Below, piece by piece: positions 30,454 through 37,900 of a DNA stretch of 64,000 bases. The stretch covers positions 4,131,501 through 4,195,500 of the forward strand of contig NZ_JACBZR010000001.1 in NCBI RefSeq assembly GCF_013408335.1, given 5' to 3'. A program made the position numbers and the translations under genes. Position 1 is the first letter of the stretch; every line of letters begins with the position of its first letter. The notes beneath the pieces are model-generated. The model ran no database searches, was not told the DNA's origin, and saw nothing but the letters and a program-made list of their open reading frames with translations. This DNA comes from Nocardioides panzhihuensis. GTDB lineage: Bacteria; Actinomycetota; Actinomycetes; Propionibacteriales; Nocardioidaceae.

Positions 30454-31553
30454 TGGGTCAGCCCTTCAAGCATGCGCATCTGAGCGTCGATCCCATTCTT
30501 CATGGCTGCCGCGCGCCAAGCCGGCGAAGCCGGGTTGAGCCCTTCCATCATCAGGTCCAGCATCTCCTCGCGCGAGGTGTAGGTCTGTCCGGTGGCGTAC
30601 TTCAACCACCGGTCGATGCGCACGGTGTTGAGCACGGTCAGGTTGTCGTAGGTGCCGACCTCGATCAGGAGTCCGGCCCACTCCGCCCACGGCGCGGTGC
30701 TGGGCAGCCAGGCGGAGAAGAATCCGGTGTAGGACGGCGTGTGCCCCTCCGACATCCGGGCAGAGGAGGAGAAGCTCGTGCGCGCCGACTCCCCTAGCCA
30801 GTCGACCACCCGCTCATGCCCGGGCGAGCCGGCCGGAAGGCTGCAGATGTGCGCGAGCTCGCCCCACTCGCCGATGCCGGTGTGCCACTCGATGAAGGCG
30901 ATCTTCTCGGCGTTGGCCAGCACATGTGGCAGGAGCTCGGCGACGACCGTGTGCGACCAGGCCGGGCGGTCCCCGACGTAGGTGATGCCCGTCGGCTCTA
31001 CAGCCTGTCCGCCCGAGAGGGCAGTGATCATCTGCTGCGGCCCATGGGCACGCACCATCTCGTCGAGGACACCGCTCCAGTCGCTCGTCTCCTCCGTCCA
31101 GCCCTCAGGGCACAGCGTCGGAAACAGCTCGCGATAGAGCTCGTTGCGAGGAAACGGGTCCTCGTGGTCGAGGAAGTTGCGATTGAGGTCGATGTTGTCC
31201 TCGTCGGTGCGCGAGTGGTGCGAGAAGCCCCACGGATTCAGCGCATGCAGCGCCACGATGTTGACCCCATCGGGAATCTCGAGTTCGCGGAGCAGCTCGA
31301 GCTGGAGGGCCGAGCCGAGGAAGCCCTCCTGACCATGCGTCCCCGAGACGACGAGAAAGCTCTTGGCCGCCTCGGGATCACCGAACGTGGCCACGTCGAT
31401 GGCCAGCTCCTCACCGTCAGCACCGCGCTCGGTCGGATGTGGCACTGACTCGAGCTGCGCGCCCCGCTCAGCCACCAAGTCGAGGAACCGGCGACGCGCC
31501 TCGGCATACGTATCGCTGAACGCTTCGCTCACAGCCACCTCCGATTTCGCCAC
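30447..31553 (-). CDS. DUF2817 / M14-like metallohydrolase
   Basis: A protein of 361-368 residues in the M14-like DUF2817 group (related to carboxypeptidases and succinylglutamate desuccinylase/aspartoacylase). Zinc ligands are suggested by SGTHGQEGFLGS (HxxE), and the substrate region by DLNRNF. A later histidine lies in FIEWHTGIGEW, and the catalytic Glu is likely in LLIEVGTYDN. It should hydrolyse an amide or peptide bond at a carboxyl terminus. GTG 31553 is the longest start, but GTG 31532 (VSEAFSDTYAEARR) has a CGGAGG site five bases upstream and may be the true one. First gene of its operon. Confidence 0.82.
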   Translation of the reverse strand: MAKSEVAVSEAFSDTYAEARRRFLDLVAERGAQLESVPHPTERGADGEELAIDVATFGDPEAAKSFLVVSGTHGQEGFLGSALQLELLRELEIPDGVNIVALHALNPWGFSHHSRTDEDNIDLNRNFLDHEDPFPRNELYRELFPTLCPEGWTEETSDWSGVLDEMVRAHGPQQMITALSGGQAVEPTGITYVGDRPAWSHTVVAELLPHVLANAEKIAFIEWHTGIGEWGELAHICSLPAGSPGHERVVDWLGESARTSFSSSARMSEGHTPSYTGFFSAWLPSTAPWAEWAGLLIEVGTYDNLTVLNTVRIDRWLKYATGQTYTSREEMLDLMMEGLNPASPAWRAAAMKNGIDAQMRMLEGLTQW

Positions 31554-31588
31554 GGCGTCGATCGTCTCATCGATTTCATGGATCGATG

Positions 31589-31618
31589 ATTACATGCATT
31601 ACCATCTATTGGCAATGC
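31589..31618. promoter_or_regulatory. Operator-like site between DUF2817 and SDR genes
   Basis: Positions 31589-31609 match the upstream transporter site at 27024-27044 in 19 of 21 bases. An inverted repeat, GCATTACCA and TGGCAATGC (one mismatch), lies at 31596-31604 and 31610-31618 with a 5-base centre. It is in the divergent promoter gap serving both the metallohydrolase operon and the SDR. Confidence 0.6.
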
Positions 31619-31671
31619 GTCTTTCTTGGGTATTGAACCACCCACCGCTCACATACAGACCAGGAGAACAG

Positions 31672-32421
31672 ATGGACATCCACGGCACCTCCGCAATCGT
31701 CACCGGCGCAGCGTCGGGGCTGGGAGCAGCGACCGCTCGCGCACTGGCCGACGCCGGCGCACACGTCGTCGCGCTGGACCTCGCCTTCGACGGCGTCGAG
31801 CCGGTCTCCGGCGTGACCCACGTCTCGACCGACGTCACAGACCCGATCCAGGTACGGCGCGCGGTGGCCGAGGCCGCCACCGCCGCGCCGCTACGGATCG
31901 CGGTGAACTGCGCCGGGATCGGCCCCTCGGCCCGCATTGTCGGGCGTGCCGGAGTCCACGACTTCGACCTCTTCGCGAAGGTCGTGTCGGTCAACCTGGT
32001 CGGCACCTTCACGGTGCTGGCGCTGGCGGCCGAGGAGATGGCGCGCAGCACCGAGCTCGAGCATGGCCAGCGCGGCGTCGTGATCAACACCGCCTCGATC
32101 GCCGCCTACGATGGCCAGGTCGGGCAGACCGCGTACGCCTCCTCGAAGGGCGGCGTGGTCTCGATGACCCTCCCGGCAGCCAGGGACCTCGCCCGGCACG
32201 GCATCCGCGTCAACACCATCGCACCCGGCATCGTCGAGACCCCGATGCTCGCCACCGTGAGCGAGGAATATCGCGCCGGGCTCGCGGAAGGCGTGCCCTT
32301 CCCGCAGCGCTTGGCCAGGCCCGAGGAGTTCGCTCTGCTGGTGACCCAGCTCATCGCGCACGACTATATCAACGGCGAGGTCGTCCGGATGGATGGTGCC
32401 CTCCGGATGGCGCCCCGCTGA
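31672..32421 (+). CDS. SDR-family 3-hydroxyacyl-CoA dehydrogenase-like protein
   Basis: A 249-residue short-chain dehydrogenase. The cofactor loop is TGAASGLG, an acidic residue in LDLAFDG favours NAD, catalytic Ser lies in NTASIAAYDG and YASSK gives the YxxxK pair. The pattern is that of type 2 3-hydroxyacyl-CoA dehydrogenases (HSD17B10-like). It would oxidise a 3-hydroxyacyl-CoA to the 3-keto form for the thiolase at the far end of the island. The ATG has AGGAGA upstream. It is divergent from the metallohydrolase operon. Confidence 0.9.
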   Translation: MDIHGTSAIVTGAASGLGAATARALADAGAHVVALDLAFDGVEPVSGVTHVSTDVTDPIQVRRAVAEAATAAPLRIAVNCAGIGPSARIVGRAGVHDFDLFAKVVSVNLVGTFTVLALAAEEMARSTELEHGQRGVVINTASIAAYDGQVGQTAYASSKGGVVSMTLPAARDLARHGIRVNTIAPGIVETPMLATVSEEYRAGLAEGVPFPQRLARPEEFALLVTQLIAHDYINGEVVRMDGALRMAPR

Positions 32422-32477
32422 CTCGTCCGAAACCTCGGTCGCCCACGTAGCGCACATCGATCCCCTACGGTTGGCAT

Positions 32478-33599
32478 GTGGACCTTCCAGTGATGCCGCC
32501 GATCCTGCCGATGCTGGCCAAGCCGGCATCGCTCGAGAAGGTGCTTTCGATGGCGCCCAACGTCCAACTGGAGCCCAAGTGGGACGGGTTCAGGTGCATC
32601 GTGTTCAAGGACGGCGACGAGGTGGAGCTGGCCTCGCGCAATACCAAACCGCTGACTCGCTACTTCCCCGAGGTGGTCGAGGCGCTTCGCGAGGTGCTGC
32701 CGGAGAAGATCGTGCTCGACGGAGAGATCTTCGTGGCGGTCGGCGACCGGCTGGAGTTCGAGGTTCTGCAGCAGCGGATCCACCCGGCCGAGTCGCGGAT
32801 CAACCTGCTGGCGGAGGAGACGCCCGCTGCGTACGCGGCCTTCGATCTGCTCGCGCTGGGCGACAGGTCGTTCCTCGACGAACCGCTGTCGGAGCGGCGG
32901 GCCGCGCTCGAGGACGTCTTCGCGGGTCTCGACGAGCTCGACCACCGGAAGCGAAGCGTGCATCTGTGCACGACGACGACCGACCCCGAGGTCGCCCAGG
33001 ACTGGTTCACCCGGTTCGAGGGCGCCGGGCTGGACGGGGTGATGGCCAAGCCGCTGGACGCCCCCTACGTCCCCGACAAGCGGACGATGCTGAAGATCAA
33101 GCACTCGCGTACGGCTGACGTGGTCGTAGCGGGCTATCGCGAGCACAAGACCTCGACGCCGGAGAACCCGTTGCTCGGGAGCCTGCTGCTGGGTCTGTAC
33201 GCACCCGGGGAGGACGGCCGGCCGGAGCTGCAGCACATCGGGGTCTCAGCCTCGTTCACCGCCGCGCGACGCGCCGAGCTGTGGCAGGAGCTCCAGGAGC
33301 TGGTCGTTCCGATCGAGGAGCACCCGTGGGGACGCTGGAGCGAGTGGCTGACCGCCAACCCCGACCGCGTCCCCGGCACCCAGAGCCGCTGGTCACAGGG
33401 GAAGGACTTGTCCTTCACCCCGCTGCGTCCCGAGCGGGTCGTCGAGGTCGGCTACGACCACATGGAGGGACGCCGGTTCCGGCACACTGCCCAGTTCAAG
33501 CGCTGGCGTCCCGACCGCGAGCCGGAGTCGTGCGGGTACGACCAGCTCGAGGAACCCGTGGCGTACGAGCTGGCGGAAGTGCTCGGAGTGCCCCGCTGA
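32478..33599 (+). CDS. ligC: ATP-dependent DNA ligase, LigC type
   Basis: A 373-residue ATP-dependent DNA ligase. The N-terminus VMPPILPMLAKPAS matches the LigC family. Motif I with the adenylated lysine is EPKWDGFR. Motif III lies in AYAAFDLLAL, motif IV in GLDGVMAKPL and motif V in MLKIKHSRT. The OB-fold domain fills the C-terminal third. It seals nicks in excision or end-joining repair. The GTG at 32478 agrees with the family N-terminus. A LigD-type polymerase lies 1.9 kb away on the other strand. Positions 32571-32594 are the right-hand copy of the 24-bp repeat. Confidence 0.93.
   Translation: MDLPVMPPILPMLAKPASLEKVLSMAPNVQLEPKWDGFRCIVFKDGDEVELASRNTKPLTRYFPEVVEALREVLPEKIVLDGEIFVAVGDRLEFEVLQQRIHPAESRINLLAEETPAAYAAFDLLALGDRSFLDEPLSERRAALEDVFAGLDELDHRKRSVHLCTTTTDPEVAQDWFTRFEGAGLDGVMAKPLDAPYVPDKRTMLKIKHSRTADVVVAGYREHKTSTPENPLLGSLLLGLYAPGEDGRPELQHIGVSASFTAARRAELWQELQELVVPIEEHPWGRWSEWLTANPDRVPGTQSRWSQGKDLSFTPLRPERVVEVGYDHMEGRRFRHTAQFKRWRPDREPESCGYDQLEEPVAYELAEVLGVPR
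32571..32594. repeat. 24-bp direct repeat, right copy
   Basis: Exact copy of 19172-19195, here inside the intact ligase gene at motif I. The 13.4 kb between the copies holds the catabolic island. Confidence 0.85.
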
Positions 33600-33631
33600 A
33601 CAGCCCAGTTAAATCCGGATAAGGTCAAGGC

Positions 33632-34156
33632 ATGAGCTACGACGTCGTACTCCTGGTCGAGCAGGCACTCACTCTCGACGACGCGACCCGGGTCCACTCC
33701 CTCCACGAGGGAGTCGAGGACCCGGTCTACCACGTGCTGTTGCCCTTGGAGGACGCCGCTGCTCGGATCGAGTCGGCGATGGGCACTCTCAGCGCGGCCG
33801 AATACCTCGGCTCGGCCATGATCATGAACGAGGTCGACCTCGACGCGGTGCGCGAAGAGGCCAGGGAGGGTGCCGAGAAGGCTCTCGCTCAGACGCTGCA
33901 GGTCCTGAAGAGCTCCGGAGCCTCCGCCAACGGAGAGCTCGTCCAGGACCCGGTCAAGGCGCTACGCGCGAAGGTCACAGCGGTCGACGGTCGAGAGGCG
34001 ATCATCATGACCCGCCCGCACGTGGTCGCCGAGTTCTTCCACGTCGACTGGACCCATCAGGCCCGCCGCCACCTCGACGTCCCGGTGCTGCACCTGATCG
34101 AGCACGAGAACTTCGACGAGCAGGCCGGCGAAGGCGAAGGAATCAGCGGCATGTGA
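33632..34156 (+). CDS. Conserved actinobacterial protein of unknown function
   Basis: A 174-residue protein beginning MSYDVVLLVEQALT, with HVLLPLEDAAARIESAMG and a C-terminal part RPHVVAEFFHVDWTHQARR followed by VPVLHLIEHENFDE. I recall similar proteins across actinobacteria, sometimes misnamed indole-3-glycerol phosphate synthase; there is no catalytic motif to support that. Alternating strands and helices suggest an alpha/beta nucleotide-binding-like fold (universal-stress-like), which is a guess. It lies 32 bases after ligC and may be co-transcribed with it. Confidence 0.72.
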   Translation: MSYDVVLLVEQALTLDDATRVHSLHEGVEDPVYHVLLPLEDAAARIESAMGTLSAAEYLGSAMIMNEVDLDAVREEAREGAEKALAQTLQVLKSSGASANGELVQDPVKALRAKVTAVDGREAIIMTRPHVVAEFFHVDWTHQARRHLDVPVLHLIEHENFDEQAGEGEGISGM

Positions 34157-34262
34157 GGCGTGTCGTCGTCATTACCGCTGAATCTGCGGAAGTGACGGCG
34201 AACACACCAAAGGTTACCGCTCTGTTACCGGCTTCGCATGGCAGTTGTGGCCCGCATTCCCC

Positions 34263-34268
34263 TAGGAT
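34263..34268 (+). promoter_or_regulatory. -10-like element for the small RNA candidate
   Basis: TAGGAT lies 7 bases before the first base of the hairpin pair at 34275, with TGGCAG 18 bases upstream as a weak -35. Two GTTACCG copies stand about 50-65 bases upstream (34213-34231). The fit suggests transcription to the right from about 34274. Confidence 0.45.
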
Positions 34269-34274
34269 CTTGGG

Positions 34275-34358
34275 GTCCGCTGTTCTGGGGGGATCCAGCG
34301 GACAAGAAGTGCCTGCTCGTGCGATCGGGGGATCCGCGCTGAGCAGGCACTTCTGTCA
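34275..34358 (+). ncRNA. Candidate two-hairpin small RNA with G/C-run loops (6C-like)
   Basis: Two adjacent perfect stem-loops fill the gap between the conserved protein gene and the polymerase gene. Hairpin one has arms GTCCGCTG and CAGCGGAC (34275-34282, 34296-34303). Hairpin two has 14-bp arms starting AGAAGTGCC (34305-34318, 34341-34354). Each loop holds a run of six or five G next to GATC. On the minus strand these are C runs, like the actinobacterial 6C RNA, which has two hairpins with C-rich loops. A -10-like TAGGAT favours plus-strand transcription; 6C resemblance favours minus. Hairpin two could also terminate the convergent polymerase gene. Confidence 0.45.
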
Positions 34359-35441
34359 TTTGTCGTCGATCCGGTTGCCGTCCTCGTCCCAGTGGGAGGC
34401 GACCTTCTTGCTCGGCTGCACGCGCGGTGGCTCGCCGGGCATCTTCGGGTAGTCGGGCGGGAAGTTCAGCTCGCCTCCGGGCAGCTTCTCCCAGAGCTCG
34501 AGCAGGGGCCCGAGGTCGTACGCCTCGTCGTCGATCTCCGCCCAGCGGTCGCCGTCGGCGAGGAGCTCGGGGACTGTGAAGAGGTTGAGCTCTCGTGGGT
34601 CGTCGAGGTCGGCGAGCTCGTCCCAGGTGAGCGGGGTGGAAACCGGAGCGCCGGGCTTGGGGCGCAGCGAGTAGGCGCTGGCGATCGTCCGATCCCGGTT
34701 GTTCTGGTTGAAGTCGACGAAGATGCGCTCCCCGCGCTCCTCCTTCCACCACGCGGTGGTCACTCCCCCGTCGCGACGCTCCAGCTCACGGCCGAAGCCG
34801 ATCGCGGCGTGGCGCAGCTCCTCGAAGGTCCACTCCGGCCGGATGCGTACGTAGATGTGCACGCCGCGGTTGCCGCTGGTCTTCGCGAAACCGCGCAGGC
34901 CGAGCTCCGCCAGGGTCTCGCGGGCGATCGCTGCGACGCGCTTGACGTCGCTGAAGTCGGTGCCGGGCTGCGGGTCGAGGTCGATGCGCAGCTCGTCGGG
35001 GTGGTCGACGTCATCCTTGCGCACCGGCCAGGGGTGAAAGGTGAGGGTGCCCATCTGGGCGCACCAGACCGGGATCGCGGGCTCGGTGGGACAGACCTCC
35101 CGCGCCTTACGTCCGCTCGGGAAGGTGATCTCGACCTCCTCGAGGTAGTCGGGAGCACCCTTGGGCGTGCGCTTCTGGTAGAAGCCGTCGCCTTCCTTGT
35201 CTGTGGGTCCGGTGGCCAGCTTCATGCCTTCGCGCCAGCCGTCGGGCCAGCGCTCCAGGGCGGTGGGGCGCTCGCGCAGCGCCCGCATCAGCGGGTCGCC
35301 GACGGAGGCGAAGAACTCCGCGACCATCAGCTTGGTCACCTCGGGGGTCCGGTCGGTGGCCTCGTAGATCACCCGGTCAGGGCTGGAGATCCGCACCTCG
35401 CGCTCGCCTACCTGCACATGTGCGGCCGGTGTCTTCGCCAT
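34356..35441 (-). CDS. LigD-type primase-polymerase (PrimPol) domain protein
   Basis: A 361-residue stand-alone polymerase of the LigD/AEP class. Landmarks are WPDGWREGMKLATG, FYQKRTPKGAPDYL, the metal-binding LRIDLDPQPGTDFSDVK, KTSGNRGVHIYVRI and the third acidic site in RIFVDFNQNNRDRTIASAYS. It fills gaps with a preference for ribonucleotides. Stand-alone members work with LigC in excision repair in mycobacteria, and here ligC is close by. No Ku gene is in the window. The tail QPSKKVASHWDEDGNRID is unique to this sub-branch. Confidence 0.92.
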   Translation of the reverse strand: MAKTPAAHVQVGEREVRISSPDRVIYEATDRTPEVTKLMVAEFFASVGDPLMRALRERPTALERWPDGWREGMKLATGPTDKEGDGFYQKRTPKGAPDYLEEVEITFPSGRKAREVCPTEPAIPVWCAQMGTLTFHPWPVRKDDVDHPDELRIDLDPQPGTDFSDVKRVAAIARETLAELGLRGFAKTSGNRGVHIYVRIRPEWTFEELRHAAIGFGRELERRDGGVTTAWWKEERGERIFVDFNQNNRDRTIASAYSLRPKPGAPVSTPLTWDELADLDDPRELNLFTVPELLADGDRWAEIDDEAYDLGPLLELWEKLPGGELNFPPDYPKMPGEPPRVQPSKKVASHWDEDGNRIDDK

Positions 35442-35582
35442 GGCGCCAACCTAGCCGCTTCAAGCCCCTCCCCCAGCGAAATCGCCCGGACGAAATCCGC
35501 AACTCACTGGCCAGTACATCTTGAGACCGGCATGATCCGCTCCAACGTACGGCGACCGCTGCGATCTCGGAGGACCCCCAAC

Positions 35583-36848
35583 ATGTCGACTCGAACCACG
35601 GCCCTGACCGCCGCTACGGCGGCCCTGGCCGCCGCCATCACCCTCGGCCTCACCGGCGCTCCCTCGACCGCGAGCACCAACCCGGCCTGCGGGACGGTCG
35701 CCTCGCCCGACACCCGGGTGGAGCACACCCGGCTCACCGACCCGACGGTGACCGACATCCTGGCCCGCTCCGGGTTCGACGACGTCGCCGGCGCGGTGAG
35801 GACGGCCGTCTGCGACGCCGGCAGCAGCAGGGCCGCCACCGCTGCGGCACGGCTCGCCGGCCAGGCGCTGTGGCAGCGTGCGGTCGACCGCGTACAGGGC
35901 CGCGGCGACGCCGGTGGCGACCTGCCGCGCAGCGACGACCGGCCGCTCTACTGGGCCCGGCTCGCGGGCGAGCTGGAGATCGCGCGAGTCGCTCCCGCGT
36001 ACCGGACCTGGTCCGAGGACGCCCGGGCGAAAGTGCTGGCGGCCTTCGACCGGAGCTCGCGCGGGATCGAGTCGACCGCCTTCGCCCGCGGCGAGTCCGG
36101 CCGGTCCCGGCAGGTGCTGGCCTCCGGCTTCGACCCGTTCACCCTTGATCGCAACATCCGCCAGTCGAACCCGTCCGGGGCGACGGCGCTGGCGATGGAC
36201 GGGCGCGTCGTCCAGACGGCGAAGGGTCCGGTCGAGATCCAGACCGTGGTGTTCCCGGTGCTGTGGGAGCCGTTCGCGCAGGGCACCGTCGAGCGCGCGT
36301 TCCTGCCACACCTGGTCCCCGGCAAGCGCGACGTGGACACCGCCATCACCATCAGCCAGGGCCGCGCGGGCCGTTTCGACCTGGAGGTCTGGAACGGCGC
36401 CCATCGCGGCACCTTCCCCGACAACGACCGCGTCAGCGTCAACGAGACGATCCCGATTCCCGAGGACGTACCTCATGCCGACCCGCAGCCGCAGTGGACC
36501 CGGACCACGCTGCCGGTCGAGGCGATGAAGGCGGCCGTGCCCGGCACCTACCCGGTGAACATCAACCGGACCATCACCGAGATCCCGGCCGGATCGACCG
36601 CGCCGGTCACCCGCGAGGACCCGACGCCGGGCTCCACGGCGGTCGCCGGCGGCGGCGGTGACTACCTGTCCAACGAGTCGGCCTACCGCACCACCGCCCT
36701 CCGCGACGCGCTCCAGGCCGACACCAAGCAGGGTCACATCCACGTACCGATCCTCGACGGGGACGCCAGCGGTGAACCGCTGGCCGACATGCGGGCAGAC
36801 ATCGTGGCCCAGGCTCTCGATCTCGTGGCGGCTGCGGCGACGAGCTGA
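35583..36848 (+). CDS. Secreted C15 (pyroglutamyl peptidase)-like protein lacking the catalytic cysteine
   Basis: A 421-residue exported protein with a signal peptide (TALTAATAALAAAITLGLTG, cleavage after STA). A helical N-terminal domain of about 150 residues precedes a domain recalling pyroglutamyl peptidase I. This has VLASGFDPFTLD at its start and GHIHVPIL with H387 near the end. The family's nucleophile motif GxYxCN is GTYPVN here, with V325 in the cysteine position. It is therefore unlikely to be a cysteine peptidase and may bind ligands. The ATG at 35583 has GGAGGA upstream. It stands alone between repair genes and a lipoprotein gene. Confidence 0.7.
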   Translation: MSTRTTALTAATAALAAAITLGLTGAPSTASTNPACGTVASPDTRVEHTRLTDPTVTDILARSGFDDVAGAVRTAVCDAGSSRAATAAARLAGQALWQRAVDRVQGRGDAGGDLPRSDDRPLYWARLAGELEIARVAPAYRTWSEDARAKVLAAFDRSSRGIESTAFARGESGRSRQVLASGFDPFTLDRNIRQSNPSGATALAMDGRVVQTAKGPVEIQTVVFPVLWEPFAQGTVERAFLPHLVPGKRDVDTAITISQGRAGRFDLEVWNGAHRGTFPDNDRVSVNETIPIPEDVPHADPQPQWTRTTLPVEAMKAAVPGTYPVNINRTITEIPAGSTAPVTREDPTPGSTAVAGGGGDYLSNESAYRTTALRDALQADTKQGHIHVPILDGDASGEPLADMRADIVAQALDLVAAAATS

Positions 36849-36901
36849 TCCGGAGATGGCCAGAAGGAGATGGCCCGAAAGAACTAGCCGTCTCCCGCAC
36901 C

Positions 36902-36938
36902 GTTTTCATGCCCCCGGGCGTACTGAGGGCATGAAAAC
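36902..36938. promoter_or_regulatory. Hairpin or operator overlapping the DUF4349 start codon
   Basis: A perfect 12-bp inverted repeat, GTTTTCATGCCC (36902-36913) and GGGCATGAAAAC (36927-36938), has a 13-base spacer. The right arm contains the ribosome binding GAGGG end and the ATG start at 36931. In RNA it would mask the start codon; in DNA it could be a repressor site. Confidence 0.6.
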
Positions 36939-37860
36939 AGCAAAGGTCAGGCCTATCTCGGGTGCGGCCCTTGTGATCAGCATCGTCAGCATCTTCGCCC
37001 TCGGCGCCTGCGGCGGGTCGGACGGATCGGGCGGCTCCTCCGCCGACTCCGGCTCGGTCGAGTCGCTCGCCGACCAATCAGCCGGGAAGGCGGCAGGTCC
37101 GGAGATGGCCGCGGAGGATGCAGATGCCGCCGCCCCGAAGCAGGCCGTCACGAAAGCATCGATCATCTCCACCGGCTCGGCCTCGCTCCGTGCGAAAGAT
37201 GTCGCGAAGACCCGTTCGCAGGTCCAGCACATCACCGATCGGTACGCCGGCCAGGTCACCCAGCAGGAGACCAGCGACAGCGACGACGACGGCCCGAGCC
37301 ATGCCCGGATGGTCCTCCGGATCCCGTCGAAGTCGTTCGACGCTGCGATGGCCGACCTCGAGGAGACCGCCACCCTGGTGGACTCCAACACCACGACCAC
37401 CGACGTCACCACCGAGGTCGTCGACACCGAGGTGCGGGTGAAGAACGCCCGAACGAGCATCGAGAGGATCCGTACGCTCCTCTCCCGCGCCGATGCGATC
37501 GGTGACGTCATCGCGATCGAGTCCGAGCTCGCCCGCCGCGAGGCCGATCTCAACTCGCTGCTCGCCCAGCAGGCGGCCCTCGAGGACCAGACCTCGCTCT
37601 CGACGATCACGGTGAGCATCGACCGGGCCGGCCCCGGCGGCTCCTCCGGGGACGACCCCGGCTTCCTGGCCGGTCTGAGCGCCGGCTGGGACGCGCTCGG
37701 GGCCTCGGCTCGGGTGCTCGCGGTCGCCTTCGGCGCCATCCTTCCGTGGACGCCGGTCGTCCTGCTCCTCATCGCGCCCGTCTGGCTCCTTCGGCGGCGG
37801 AAGGCGGTCGTCACGCCGGCTCCGGTCCCGGCCACGGCCACGGGCTCGGCAGAGGAATAA
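36931..37860 (+). CDS. DUF4349-domain lipoprotein
   Basis: A 309-residue membrane lipoprotein. The signal peptide ends in the lipobox FALGAC (Cys near residue 27), followed by a Gly/Ser linker. The DUF4349 domain spans about 75-270, with a central coiled coil (TEVRVKNARTSIERIRTLL, then DVIAIESELARREADLNSLL). A C-terminal transmembrane helix (about 272-297) precedes the basic tail LLRRRKAVV. Function is unknown; related proteins are envelope-anchored and may respond to stress. The start codon lies within a perfect inverted repeat, which suggests control at translation or by an operator. Confidence 0.85.
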   Translation: MKTAKVRPISGAALVISIVSIFALGACGGSDGSGGSSADSGSVESLADQSAGKAAGPEMAAEDADAAAPKQAVTKASIISTGSASLRAKDVAKTRSQVQHITDRYAGQVTQQETSDSDDDGPSHARMVLRIPSKSFDAAMADLEETATLVDSNTTTTDVTTEVVDTEVRVKNARTSIERIRTLLSRADAIGDVIAIESELARREADLNSLLAQQAALEDQTSLSTITVSIDRAGPGGSSGDDPGFLAGLSAGWDALGASARVLAVAFGAILPWTPVVLLLIAPVWLLRRRKAVVTPAPVPATATGSAEE

Positions 37861-37900
37861 CCAGTCGAGATCGGGTTGCTCGACGGCGTACGTTCTGATC

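Noticed and set aside
19196..32570. The flanked island as an integrative element with its own integrase
   Set aside because: No integrase, transposase, relaxase or plasmid gene is present in the interval, so site-specific integration is not supported. Recombination between ligase sequences is left as the simpler reading.
35583..36848. Functional pyroglutamyl peptidase
   Set aside because: The nucleophilic cysteine position is valine.
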